64,000 nt of DNA from Thuidium tamariscinum (Eukaryota; Streptophyta; Bryopsida; Hypnales; Thuidiaceae). Positions 48,175-59,710 of this stretch are shown one piece after another (the stretch's first letter is position 1; each line of letters begins with the position of its first letter). The translations under genes were made by a program, and so were the position numbers. The DNA lies in NCBI GenBank assembly GCA_947034885.2, contig OX344749.2, forward strand, positions 45,413,682 to 45,477,681, read 5' to 3'. The notes under the pieces are model-generated. The model worked only from the letters and a program-made list of their open reading frames with translations. It had not been told where the DNA came from and did no database searches.

Positions 48175-49656
48175 TCACATCTCGATCAGCTGCGTCGGCA
48201 ATCGATCAGCGATCTCGGCGGCCAAGGCTCTCAGAAATGCAGAGTATGGTGATGTGGTGAGCACATAAACACCGGAACTCCCAACCAGGGAAGGACACTT
48301 CTCTTCCACGGTCTTCATTTCTTTCATGAGCTCGCCCAACGAAGCCTTCCACAGAGACATGTTCAAAACATCCCAAGGCAATGGCTCATTCCCTGGCGTA
48401 AGCACCTTCACGTTCTCAGCCATGTTCAACAACATGCGGCAAATCGTGTCTTGGTCCTCAAGGTTTCTCATCAGAAGATTGGGCCCAAGTTTTGTGCCCA
48501 GAAACTCAAGGCACTGGGAGTGGGAAAGAGCACCGACAACACCATCAGCAGCTTCACTGAAAGACTCAGATTCGAATGCTCCGGATCTCGCCGTGGACGG
48601 GTCTCCATGTGAACCTAGTTATCAAACATTGCAGTTCAGAATTGGAAAATGTATATCATCAGTTCTGTTGCTGGAGCACTGAGCGTACTGACAGTCACGG
48701 GTTCTGTTTTTCTGAACAGAGAATGAAAATCTAGAGTTTCAGTTAAGTTAGATAATTCAAATTGATCAAGCACCATGGAAAGCAAGCTAGAAACAACGAA
48801 ACTCACTACTACCTGGTCCCAGAATCTTCATGGCAGCGTGGTCAGAGCCCCACTCTCGCACGGTCTGCTGACATTCGGAAACGGAATTGAAACAATTGAA
48901 ACGAAATAGTGACGTTCTCGTGAAATTGCACCAACACGATCGATGTTGAAGAATGCAACAAATTTAACACTCATTCATTTCTGCCATAAATCCGGCCCGT
49001 CACCACCGATTGTATCGGAACCGATTCAATTCAATGTCAGGTCAATCAACCTCCTCACGACCATCGGCTTCAAAGCAACCACATACAACATGCATGGAGT
49101 TATGGACATCGATCGATCGATCGCAAGACATGGCAGGATCCTATCCAATGGACTCAAACGTACAATCACCCAATCCCTCATTCCGTACGTGCAACCGGAT
49201 TAACTTGTTGAGATAGAGTCCATTAATAAAACATTTCTTTGGAGCCACAATGAATCATGCGTGCCCTGCAAATGAAAATTAACAGTCGATCGATCCGCGA
49301 CCCCAGTTGCACCAACAGAATAGCGAATGATAATTTAATTAAACACGTAATTACGAGCTGATCTCACTGTTCATTTGCAATTCCATCGATCCCATTTCTT
49401 ATGCTGAACAAATCGATCTCTAACGTCCGCTGCAGCAGTTTCGAGTCGGAATCGAGTTCCAAGCTAAGCCAAAACGTGCGTAACTCAGATCAGCGCGTGT
49501 CCGCCCGCCCGCCCGCCCGCCGACTACGTCACGTCTCGCCACCAGCAAATAATAAAAGCTGCTGCGCACTCACAATTGCAAGCTTCTGGGTGCTTATCAA
49601 TTCCACGTACGTCATTCCCAAGAGCGATGCCACCTGGAATTGAACGTCCTCTGGTC
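48175..49656 (-). CDS. Unrecognised multi-exon protein-coding gene (3' exons)
   Basis: Three minus-strand exons splice in phase: 49574-49656 (acceptor TTGCAG, donor GTGAGT), 48813-48867 (alternative acceptor 3 bases on) and 48175-48614. They give at least 192 residues ending in TGA. Notable strings are PEDVQFQVASLLGMTYVELI, REWGSDHAAMKILGPG, SHSQCLEFLGTKLGPNLLMR, PLPWDVLNMSLWKASLGELM and SGVYVLTTSPYSAFLRALAA. Codon-like composition, clean borders and lack of stops support a real gene. I do not recognise the family and predict no function. The first exon shown begins in phase 1, so at least one exon lies upstream in 49657-50300, or translation starts at the internal ATG at 49615. The gene is divergent from the desaturase. 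Confidence 0.6.
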
Positions 49657-50421
49657 CTGCAAGTGACGCGCATCAAGATCCCCCCACCCCTGGGACTTCA
49701 GAGTATATACTATTTAGTGTGAATGAAAACCTGACACGGCGGCGGGGCCGCGGATCCGTCTGTCACGTCGGCCTGCTGGTCCTGCCACCCCCACTAAATG
49801 ACTTACTGTAATATCGGCGCTTTCCTTCCCTTCTCTGGAATACCGGAAAGGCCGGATGGGCCCCCTGCCACGAAAGGGTCCAATCGGCCTCGCCTCGGAA
49901 ACTCCGTCCCCCCATTGGGCGGGGGCGGGGGCGAGGCTTGCCCCCAGCCCCCCACTACTCACTCGGCAAAGGGCTCAATAATAAGACGGAGTAATAACAA
50001 TAATAATTATGAGGGAAATGAGAAGTCTTCGACGGACATTGAGTTCGTTGTTTTCATCGCCGTTGCTCACGTAGGGCCGTCCGTACGTGTTGGTGTACGC
50101 AGGCAGCCTGCTATTCAAAAGGCAGACAACAGACTGGGATACTCACTTGCAGGCTTATCATACCGTAGTCACTAGTCAGCCTCATAGTTTACTTGAGTTT
50201 GCTTGTCATTGCCAAGTTGGAAGCTCTGTTGGGTTGCTCGCTCGTTCGCTCGCTCGCACTTGGGCTCGCTCGTGCAGCGTGGCCATGGTTGGCATGGGGA
50301 TTTGATGTTTGCTAAGGAGCCTCTGTTTTTCCGTTTGTGGGTGGCAGCAGTTTGATTGCATTGGATTGGATCAGGCCAGGCGTGTTCCTTTCGTTTGTGG
50401 TGGTGGTGGTGGATTTCAGCG
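49657..50421. promoter_or_regulatory. Shared divergent upstream region between the unrecognised gene and FAD3
   Basis: A head-to-head spacer of about 0.76 kb. Positions 49735-49960 are GC-rich with C/G runs (such as GCGGGGGCGGGGGCGAGG), and 50228-50275 is a GCTC microsatellite in the likely FAD3 leader. No TATA box can be assigned with confidence. The first exon of the minus-strand gene may also be here. Confidence 0.5.
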
Positions 50422-51621
50422 ATGTCGTCCCGTCGCGGGATGATCTCGTTAGACCAAGCCACCACGATCGCGGACCCCATTATTCCGCCCGTGGTAATGG
50501 CGGACGTGACGGTCAGTAAGCTCTCCCTCTCCACTGACGACGACGAATTTGACGCGTCGAGCAAGCCGCCTTTCAGTCTGGGCCAGATCCGCGCCGCCAT
50601 CCCCAAGCACTGCTGGGTGCGCAACCCCTGGCGTTCCTTCAGTTACGTCTTCCGCGACCTCTTTGTCGTCGCCACTCTCGCTGCCGTCGCGGCTCACTTC
50701 GACAGCTACTGGCTTTACCCCTTCTACTGGCTCGCCCAAGGTACCATGTTCTGGGCCATTTTCGTCCTCGGCCACGACTGCGGGCACCAGAGCTTCAGCA
50801 GCAGCAAGCGCCTAAACAACGTTGTGGGCCACTTCTTGCATTCTTTCATTCTGGTGCCTTACCATGGCTGGCGCATCAGTCACCGAACCCACCACGCGAA
50901 TCACGGCCACGTCGAGAACGACGAGTCGTGGTACCCCATGACGGAAGGGCTCTACAACACTTTGGACTTTTGGGGCAAGTTTGGAAGGCTGTACTTCCCG
51001 GCGCCCTTGTTTGCGTATCCGATTTACCTTTGGACGAGGTCACCAGGGAAGCGAGGCTCCCATTTCAGTCCTTCCAGTGAGCTTTTCGACGCGAGTGAAT
51101 GGAAAGAAGTCGCCACTTCCACGGCGTGTTGGTGCGCCATGGTCATCACGCTCGTGGCGCTTTCCAACTACTTTGGGTTTGCGTTTGTGGTGAAGCTGTA
51201 CTTGGTTCCGTATGTGATTAATGTGATGTGGCTGGACGCGGTGACTTACTTACATCACCACGGGTACGAGAAGAAGGTGCCGTGGTACAGGGGCCAAGAA
51301 TGGAGTTACATGCGAGGGGGGTTGAGCACGATTGATCGAGATTATGGGATGTTCAATAAGATTCATCATGACATTGGGACGCATGTGGTGCACCATCTGT
51401 TTCCGCAGATCCCGCATTACCATTTGTGTGAGGCGACGGCGGCCGTGAAGCCGCTGCTAGGGAGCTATTACAGGGAGCCGGAGAAGTCGGGACTGATTCC
51501 CGTGCACTTGGTGCCGGTGATGGTGAAAAGCCTCAAGGAAGATCACTTCGTGGCGGATGAGGGAGATGTGGTGTTTTATCAAAGTGGGGGGGACGGAGGG
51601 AAGAAGACCAAGGGACTGTAA
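50422..51621 (+). CDS. FAD3: Microsomal omega-3 (delta-15) fatty acid desaturase, single exon
   Basis: FAD3 enzymes convert linoleoyl to alpha-linolenoyl groups on ER phospholipids, using cytochrome b5 and a di-iron site. The frame encodes 399 aa with all three His boxes: HDCGH (118-122), HRTHH (154-158) and HVVHH (321-325). Other family signatures are [57 protein letters not shown] and FPQIPHYHL. There is no plastid transit peptide; the 5' part aligns with ER-type FAD3. The C-terminus ends KTKGL, fitting a K-x-K-x-x ER-retrieval signal like the KSKIN of Arabidopsis FAD3. ATG 50422 is the first in frame. ATG 50497 (ATGGCG) has a better context and would give 374 aa. Seed-plant FAD3 genes have about eight exons; this one has none interrupted. 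Confidence 0.95.
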   Translation: MSSRRGMISLDQATTIADPIIPPVVMADVTVSKLSLSTDDDEFDASSKPPFSLGQIRAAIPKHCWVRNPWRSFSYVFRDLFVVATLAAVAAHFDSYWLYPFYWLAQGTMFWAIFVLGHDCGHQSFSSSKRLNNVVGHFLHSFILVPYHGWRISHRTHHANHGHVENDESWYPMTEGLYNTLDFWGKFGRLYFPAPLFAYPIYLWTRSPGKRGSHFSPSSELFDASEWKEVATSTACWCAMVITLVALSNYFGFAFVVKLYLVPYVINVMWLDAVTYLHHHGYEKKVPWYRGQEWSYMRGGLSTIDRDYGMFNKIHHDIGTHVVHHLFPQIPHYHLCEATAAVKPLLGSYYREPEKSGLIPVHLVPVMVKSLKEDHFVADEGDVVFYQSGGDGGKKTKGL

Positions 51622-51684
51622 ACCCTAATTTGTGTAGTAGGTAGAGAGAAGACGACGTAATGGTAGTGGTAGTAGCGACCTTAC

Positions 51685-52290
51685 ATGATTCTTGTGCAAG
51701 TGGTTTCATTTCATGTGTCTTCGATGTCTTGAATCGAAAACCATTGTAGTATAGAAATTGATCGCCCAAGTGACCGATCGATTCTGTCTTCCCTGGCTGC
51801 GAATCAGAGGAAGCAAGCATGATCGACAGACAGCTCACGGATGATTCAGGAAGGCTTCTGGACCAAAAAATCAGATAGTTTTAGGGTTGGAGGAGGGGCG
51901 CTAGCTTGTCCATGTCCAGCTTCAATTTATACGAAAAAGGATTCATTTTTGGTGCGAGGGCTTGTGTGCGATCAGTGGTTTGCACTGGGAATCTGCTTGT
52001 GGGTTTTGCTAATGTTTTCTCTTCTTATTACCATGCATGATTCTTCTTCGAGTGGTTGAAGCTCTTCAATCGAAAACCATTGAAGTATAAAGAGGGGATC
52101 GATTCGATCTTCCCCGATTTCGGAACATAGACAGCACACGCGCTGTTGATGGGAGGCTTGAGACAAAACAGAGAGTTTTTAGGGTTAGAGGAGGCCATGT
52201 CCAGCTTCATTCCTACGAGAAGGATTCATTTTTGGTGCTATTTCTTGTGTGATGAATGGTTTGGGATTTCGCCTGAGGGTTTTGCTGGGA
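51685..52290 (+). repeat. Diverged tandem duplication behind FAD3
   Basis: 51685-51990 and 52034-52290 share CATGATTCTT, AATCGAAAACCATTG, TTAGGGTT, CATGTCCAGCTTCA and AGGATTCATTTTTGGTGC in the same order. The first copy begins about 65 bp after the FAD3 stop, so FAD3 3' sequence may be part of the unit. Neither copy has a credible gene. Confidence 0.75.
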
Positions 52291-53512
52291 ACGGAGTTTT
52301 TGAGCTCTGCTACAGTTTTTAAATTCTAAATTTCTTTTTGATTATATTTCTCTGGTTTCGTACTTTGGTTTCTCCGTTTTAGGGTTTGGCGGATCAGTTC
52401 CGTGCTTTGTGTCTGGTTTCCCGTCATCCAAGTAGCTTGGTCGGTGGGTTTCGGAAGTCGAAATTGTTAGAAACTCTCCTCTTTGGGGGAAAAGATCAGA
52501 TGGTTAGAAGACTCAGTTTCGGAGGAATGTACAGTAAATGCTGCATGCATGCATGCAGCGATTTTTTCTTCAACTCGGACTGGTAGGGCCAGTCAGTCGT
52601 GCCGATTTTCAACGAATTGCTGAAACTAATGGATTCGTGATTCATGAATTCGGACGAAACTGTGGAATGTGGGTAAAATGAGTCATTTCTTCACTTCAAA
52701 AATAGCATAAATTATGTTCACATTACGCACATTACGCACGATCGCATCTCAACCCCCAAATGGTGAATCTTCACACAAATTCTTATGTTCTTGCTGCTGT
52801 CGAAATATCAAGTTTGAAACTTTGGACTCATCGATCGCCGAAGGGAATCAGTCCTCAAAAATTCCTCTCATCAGTTGATTATGATGATTACTGTTGCCTG
52901 CATTGTTGCATCCTCGGCTCTTTTTTCCTTTTTCCTTTTGCACGCGTAACCAATGAGTTGCAAATATTCCCCAAGGCTGTTGCCTGATTGGATTCCTTAA
53001 AGTATTCTGTCTGCAGATTTTTCGACCTTTTCCCGGTGGGCTTTTTCCTCGCACAGTGAAGGAAAAAGTTCCACGAAAAGTCAAGCTTGCCTTCGGCCCA
53101 CTCCACTTCTACTGTTAAGGTGACGTGGGCGAGATGGTACAGACTGTCGGAGGAGGAGTGAGGAGTGGTCCCAATTGCCCAATGGACGGAGTTTTTCATA
53201 AGTTGCTGGAAATCCTGCAAAATCACGTGGATTCCCACGGTGGGAGCAGAAGTGGGGCTAAGTTTAGACCCACTTGGAAACCGCAGTGGTTCTGGACTTC
53301 TGGTGCGTGTGCAATGCTTGGCCGAGTGTTTCCAGTGTTAAGGGAGAAACCCATTTCCGTCCCTGTACCTATTCCTAGACCCTAGAGTATCACTAAATCT
53401 GTCCATAAGCATTCATTAAAGCGTTCGACAAATGTTGAATTCTAATTTGCTGATGCAGTTGTAAGACACATGTACAGTTTTCATTCACTGACAACTGATT
53501 TCAACAGGTGTT
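52291..53512. other. Spacer, nothing recognised
   Basis: Ordinary composition to about 53390 with short frames on both strands, none recognised. Confidence 0.4.
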
Positions 53513-53722
53513 CAGTTAAAGGTACACCTACATGACAGTTCCAGTGGTCTAGGGAGCCAACATTTTGGAAATTTATAGAAATTACATACTGATCCGAAAA
53601 GTTTAATTTTTTTTTTGAATATTCATGATTTTCACTCGTTATTACTAAAAAAATATCATTTTTAGAAAAAGGTGCCTCCAACTATGCTGAATTCCTTATT
53701 TGGACAGCTTTGGGTGTTTCTA
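53513..53722 (+). repeat. Dispersed repeat family A, partial copy 3
   Basis: A 210-bp piece aligned with the right two thirds of 20848-21160, with markers AGGGAGCCAACATTTTGGAA, AGAAATTACATACTGATCC and TGAATTCCTTATTTGGACAG. Confidence 0.75.
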
Positions 53723-53992
53723 GGACCTCATTTTTGCAATTCCAAGATTGAACTAGAAGCAACACAAGTCAACCACTTGACATACTTCTAGATTTGTAAT
53801 TTTAGAAAAATATGTACCCTAGAAATTCCAAATCCAATTTTTGGATAGGATCACAACTTTATAAAGAATCTCTCAAAATTAGAATGACTTTCATCTAAGT
53901 GTTAATGAGAAAGAAATTTGATTTTTAATCTATAAATTGTCCAGAAAGTAGACATTGGAGCACTCTAGGGTTGATTCCTATATGGAGCTACA

Positions 53993-54194
53993 CTAAATAG
54001 GGATTTTTGAGGGGACCCATAATAATCAACTAGCATTTCACACTATATAAACATCTACATTGAAAAGGACTTTTATAGGGACCTATACTAATCAACCAAC
54101 ATTTCACACTGTGCAAACAACTAAATTGAATAGGGATTTTAGGGGAACCCAAACTAATTAACCAACATTTTATTCTATATAAACATCTACCTTA
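53993..54194 (+). repeat. Three tandem units of about 67 bp
   Basis: The units start near 53993, 54063 and 54131. Each carries a TAGGGATTTT-like start, a GGGACC/GGAACC block, AATCAACYARCATTT and AAACATCTAC-like ends. They are diverged from one another and end about 20 bp before a G-run. Confidence 0.7.
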
Positions 54195-54215
54195 GCAATA
54201 CATGAATAGTTATTA

Positions 54216-54241
54216 GGGGGGAAGGGGGGGGGGGGGGGGGG
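54216..54241 (+). repeat. Poly-G tract
   Basis: Six Gs, two As and about eighteen Gs, ten bases left of the fold-back element. It is a potential G-quadruplex and likely to be length-variable in assemblies. Confidence 0.9.
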
Positions 54242-54250
54242 AGTGTTCAA

Positions 54251-55624
54251 TGGGGTCTCAATGAAAATGGCGTTTGGGGATCCGCAGTGAAAACAATTTC
54301 AACTTTGCTAGCCTCCTGAGAGCTGAGAAATTGATAATTTGCTATGAAATTTTCTTACAACATCATCAGTAAGTTAATAACATAAATGCCAAATTTTAAG
54401 GCCAAAAGATTTACAAAAAAAAAGATATTCAAAATCTACCAACATGTGTAGTTGTGAGAAACATTTTACTACTTCCAACTTTGACACCCTCCCAAGGATT
54501 GAGTTTTTATTTTTTTGCCATGAGATTTTTTGTCATGAAATAATCTCTATGTTTTCAACATGTGTAAGAAATTTCAAGGTCAAAATAAAGATATTCGAAA
54601 TCTCCCAACATGTGTAGTTTCGAGAAACTTTTTACAATTGCCAACTTTGACACCTTCCAAGGGCCTGAAAAATTGATTTCGTACCATGAAATTTTTGCAT
54701 AAAATCACCTCTATATAGATAATATGTATTCCAAATTTCAATTTCAAATGAATTACCAAAAAAAAAATATCTAAAATCTCTCAACATGTGTAGTTGTAAG
54801 GAGGGTTTTTTGAACCTTTAGTATAGTGTTATTTTGTGGAGCAAAGTTTGACATGGATGTAAAAACTCATCCTTACAACTACACATGTTGGGAAATTTTG
54901 AATATCTTCTTTTGGGTAAGTCTTTTGAACTTGAAATTTGGAACACATGTTATCAACATAGAGGTGATTTTATGCAAAATTTCATGTTGAATAGACAAAT
55001 TTTCAGCCCTTGGGAGGATGTCAAAGTTGGCAATAGTGAAAATTTTCTCAGAACTGTACATGTTGGGAGATTTTGTATATCTTACTTTTGGTAATTTATT
55101 TGAAATTGAAATTTGGAACACATATTATTAACATAGAGATGACTCCACAGAAAAAATTCATGGTAAGAAACCAATTTTTCAGCCTTTGGAAGGGTGTCAA
55201 AGACTCAAAGTTGGCAATTATGAAAATTTTCTCAAAACTACACATGTTGGGAAATTTCAAATATCTTTTTTTGAGTTAATATTTTGACCTTGAAATTTTT
55301 TAATACATACTAGGAACATAGATTTTATTTCATGAAAAAAAATTTATGCAAAAAAAAAAGAAAATCGATCCTTGGGAAGGTGTCAAAGTTGGAAGTAGTG
55401 AAATGTTTTCACTACTATACATGTTGGTAGATTTTGAATATCTTCTTATCTGTAAATCTCTTGGCCTTGAAATTTGGCATGCATCTTATTAACTTATAGA
55501 TGATATTGTGAAAAAAATTTCATAGTAAAATATCATTTTTTGAACTCTTGGGAGGCTGGCAAAGTTGGCAAAGATGAAATTGTTTCACTGTGGATCCCAA
55601 AACGCCATTTTGATTGGGACCCCA
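54251..55624. mobile_element. Modular fold-back element, copy 2 (about 1.37 kb)
   Basis: The ends TGGGGTCTCAATGAAAATGG and CCATTTTGATTGGGACCCCA are inverted. Complementarity may extend seven bases further out. The left arm has three modules (CAACATGTGTAG near 54440, 54606, 54782). The right arm has four in reverse (near 54880, 55058, 55237, 55418), spaced 168-180 bp. The loop (AGTATAGTGTTATTTTGT at about 54820) matches copy 1 at 27418-28437. Each module has a GACACC/GGTGTC and AACTTTG/CAAAGTT segment. It is non-coding and a single transcript would fold into a very long hairpin. Confidence 0.88.
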
Positions 55625-55826
55625 TTGTACAAAGTAAATAAACAAATTGAATGGTACATTCCCCAAAAGAGTCACTTGATCTCTAATACACTTCATTGAA
55701 GTCTATATTTTTTGGACAAAGAAGTTTTTAGAATTAAAAAGAATATGAATGGTCACCACAAAATAAAATGCTAAGCTTAGTATTAAAACAAATTTAGAAG
55801 TTATGTACTTAATCATATGATCTTCA

Positions 55827-55984
55827 CACTACAAGAGAATGGGATCTTTTAAGTAGTTTCCTAGACATCATGTCTTTTAAGTAATGTCCTTTAATGCATC
55901 TTTTAAGTAAATTTTTACTTAAAAAACGCATTAAAAGACATGATGTCTAGAAAACTACTTAGAAGACCCCATTCTCTTGTAGTG
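55827..55984. mobile_element. CACTA (CMC/EnSpm)-type MITE with TCA target duplication
   Basis: A 158-bp element with ends CACTACAAGAGAATGGG and CCCATTCTCTTGTAGTG. Complementarity continues through most of both halves (AGACATCATGTCTTTTAA against TTAAAAGACATGATGTCT). It is flanked by TCA at 55824-55826 and 55985-55987. The CACTACAAG tip and 3-bp duplication are diagnostic of CACTA elements. Confidence 0.9.
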
Positions 55985-55987
55985 TCA

Positions 55988-58499
55988 ATAGAATTTTTTA
56001 AATTTAATTCAACTAAATTATTTGATTCTTGTCATTATTCAAATGATCAAGGTAACAAAGTCAATATGATACACAAATGGATAGAAAAGATACTTTTAAA
56101 GTTGTCAATGAATGAATAAGATAGTGACATATGTAACTAATTGTAACTTTTGGGTGGATAGTGAGGAATATCCAAAAGACAAACTGTTAAAAAAATTTTG
56201 AACAAAAATAATAAATTCTCCACCAAGCCCTTCTCCTCGGGCTTAAAAAAATTCAATTAATTAAAATTAATTCCCTCCCCTCCCTCCTCTCCCCTCCTGC
56301 TTGTAATTTTGAGAATCCAATTTACTTTACAATCAATATTGGACAATTCAAAATCCCATACCGCATATTGCATATCCATATCCATATTCAATATTCAAAC
56401 CATAGCAAGTATCCATACCCATATTTGGTATCATATTCCATATTTTGTATTCATATTGTGTCCATATTTATACTCTAAATTTGTTTTTTGAGAGTTCAAA
56501 TTAAATCTCACAAAGATCAACAACTTGTGATTTTTTGAGAAATCAACGACATATTGGAGGGGAAGCATTCTAGGAAGCATTTTTTAAAATAAAAATCAAT
56601 GGCCTATGATTTTTGAGAGAGGGAGGAGGGAACTAATGGCAAACCAAGAGGTGATTTCATCTTTTCAGGACATAGGCATAGTAAGGCCCAACTATTAGAG
56701 TTTGTTGTATTGTATAGGAGAAAGAGAGCATATTTGAATTAGCATGGTAGTTTGGTGGGCTATTTTTGAATGGTATGAAAATTTGGTTCATATTGATGGA
56801 ATTCTGGCATAAGATTTAATTATTCCAATAAATATAAACCATTACTGTAGTAAGAGAGATTTTTTGAATCAAAATATGATTAAAAAACATATTCAATTTA
56901 TGCTTTAGTTGGAAATCTTCCAGGTACTTATGAACATTAAACATCCATTTATACAAGATTAATATTGAGGACATATTTTGGGTTGAGCAAAAATAGAAAA
57001 AATGACCTTTGGATTTGAAACATGCAAAATGTTTCAATTTTTTTTTATTATCATTTTGTGACAAGTTTAGTTGTGTCAACTTCAAGTTCTGTTGAGTCAA
57101 CTTCAAGTTCTATATGTCACTTGAAGGATAATATTTTTCAATAAAACATTAGTTGAAAGAAAAATTTGAGGTGAGTAGAAACTCAACATGATTTGTTAAA
57201 TTTCAACATTGATCCAAATGATTACACTAAGGTGAAAACACCCCAAGCAATCCATGCACCTATTCATGGCCATTAGACTTCCAATGAAAGTATCTCCAAA
57301 CGTACAATCGAACCATCCCCATACTTAACTATTAGTTTATTGTTGGGCTATTGATTTTTGAGATTTTGATTTTGTTTTCAAGCTATGCATTAGTTTCATA
57401 ACTTTCATTGGCTCAAGGAGATTTCACTTAAAAAAATTATAGCAATTATATGTCTTGTTTTAAAATTCTAATTGTTTTTTTGAAAATTCATGATTTTCAA
57501 TTGGTAGTACTACAAAAATGTTTTTTTCTTTTCAAAAAATTATCTCAAATTATGTTGAAATGCATATTTTGATATGTTCACCTTATTTTGTTTTTTTGAA
57601 ATTGGAAGTTTATTTCAAAAAACATAACATTGCATTAGAGCAAATTCCATGCTATGGGAGGGCCACTTCTATGCCTCATACAATGGGATAGTGGAAAATA
57701 TTGCCCAAATTGGCTCATATAGAGTTATACCTCTAAAAGTCAATTTATGTGCCTTGTTGGTTTTTTGATTAAAATTTTATTTATTTATTTATTATTTTTT
57801 AAATTAAAAAATTATTTCAATACTATATTCTTACATTTGCCAAAATTGAAATGACCTTCTATTGGGCTTAAATCTTCTATAATGGTTAATTTGCCTTTTT
57901 GTAATCATATTTTTCTTAAAACTTTAACAATTCGGCCTTTGTTGTGAATAGTTGTAGGCAAAAGTTGTGTCAATTTAGTTTTGATTGGTCAATTCAATTC
58001 AATTTTTATTTTAATGTAAAAAGGACTAATAGTCAAATAGAAGAAAAAAATAGATGGATGGATAATTGGATATGGAATCGAGATAGGCAACATGATCAAG
58101 ATTTGTAGAGTCACCTTGAAGTTGTGGTATAAATTCATTTTGTCTTTTATTTTTAGAAGTCATGTAGTCATTATGTGACTCCTTTGTTGTTTTAAAAACT
58201 TGAGTTCTTTTTTAATAGAATATTTTTGTGGCAATTGGACTACATTTGTGTATGATTTGATTTAGCTAGTGATTGGCTTTATAATTTGCATTTTATTTGT
58301 TACAATTCCTATTCCGTAACGAATAAAATTCCCTATGTATGAACCTTTGCCACTAATCTATTATAAAAATGACAATCTTCTTGGGGTTTTTACTTTTAGG
58401 CTCCACACTTTTATAAATCATCATGCCTTGGAGATTGGAATAATCCTTCTTTGTATCTTTGAGCATGAATTTAGTTGAATTTGCAAAGAGTCATTTATT
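55988..58499. other. AT-rich spacer
   Basis: No genes. A CCATATT/TCCATAT-rich low-complexity block lies at about 56345-56470, and a direct doublet of TCAACTTCAAGTTCT at 57076-57107. Confidence 0.45.
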
Positions 58500-59250
58500 G
58501 ACAAGGAAGTTACAAAACTAGTGTCATCAACTAACCAAGAAGTTTCAACAATATGTCATTGATTGACAAGGAAGTTGCAATCCAAGTGTCATTGGCTAAT
58601 TTCAAAAGTTACAACACTTGTGTCATGGGCTAATTGGAGAAGTTGCAACACAAGTGTCATTGGCTAACATAGGAAGTTGCAATACTAGGGGAAGAGGCTC
58701 GAAAACCACTCAGGCTCCAAAATCGCTCACCTTCTGAAATGTACATTTCTGGTACACGATGCTTTTTGATCCTTACAGTAATGTACAAATAGTCAACATT
58801 TGAGGGGGCGGGCGGTTTAAGAGCCCTATGCCATATTGACTTCAGAAATTCATAACTAATTCTACAAAGCTCCAAAACATATGAAACAACTTGAGGTAGA
58901 TGCCTATTCAAGTTGTCTTTCAAGAAAAATTCACTAAAAAATATTTCAAGATGTTTCACCTACCCAAAATTCTGTTCCAACCCTTAGATGGTCAGTTTAT
59001 GGACCTCCTCCTATAGTGTCATTGGCTGAAGAATTGATAAGTTGCAAGACTAGTAAACAATTGAGTACCCATGAAGTTGCAACGCAAGTGTCATTGGTTA
59101 CCTTTAGAGGTTGCCACCCTAGTACAATTGAGTACCGAGGAAGTTGCAACGCAAGTGTCATTAGTTAGTTGGAAATTGCAACACTACGGTAGTACAATTG
59201 AGTACCCGTGCAGGAAGTTACATAAAATCATTGACAAGCGAGGAAGTTGC
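58500..59250 (+). repeat. Degenerate tandem repeat array, interrupted by a MITE
   Basis: Units of roughly 35-60 bp contain GGAAGTTGCAACRCAAGTGT and GTCATTGGCTAA-like segments before 58686 and again after 59014. The later units add CAATTGAGTACC. The array is split by the family B element 58688-59013. Confidence 0.75.
58688..59013 (-). mobile_element. TA-flanked Stowaway-like MITE, family B copy 3 (inverted)
   Basis: The ends GGGGAAGAGGCTCG and GGACCTCCTCCTA are flanked by TA at 58686-58687 and 59014-59015. Removing the element and one TA restores GCAATACTAGTGTCATTGG, a normal unit of the surrounding tandem array. The interior matches the other B copies in reverse complement. Confidence 0.85.
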
Positions 59251-59710
59251 ACCACTTTCTGGAGGAGCCAAAAGGACCCTCTCAGCAAGCTTTGGTGGCT
59301 CGAGTGTTGTGGGCGAAAATTCAAAGAGCTGCGCCACTGCACTGTTTTGCACGCCATGCCGGCTCCTGATCAGTGATCCCCAAACTGGCTAAATTTCGCC
59401 CATTTTCTATTAAATTTTTACATGCCTTTTGTATAAATTGTAAAAAATCTTCCAAAAATGAACGTTTGGTTAAAAATCCTGAACCTGTTTGGAGATCACT
59501 GCTCCTGATACTTTGTCTGCTCGGTAAGTAAGTTTCGCTGCTCTGGTGTCTCCGTCCGTGGTTGACCGAGGATGGACTCTCTCCGAAGCTCTCAGTTGAC
59601 CGTTTCCTTGGCTGTGTCCCGTGAATCTGCCTGTGGCAGCAGACAGACAGACACTCAGAACAAGGCTGCTGCAGCAGTGAGTTTCCTGGCCTTGGGTGGG
59701 GCGGCACTAC

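Noticed and set aside
50356-50421. An upstream extension of the desaturase frame
   Set aside because: The extension starts at TTG, encodes a Trp run from a GGT microsatellite and has no counterpart in FAD3 proteins; the first real ATG is at 50422.
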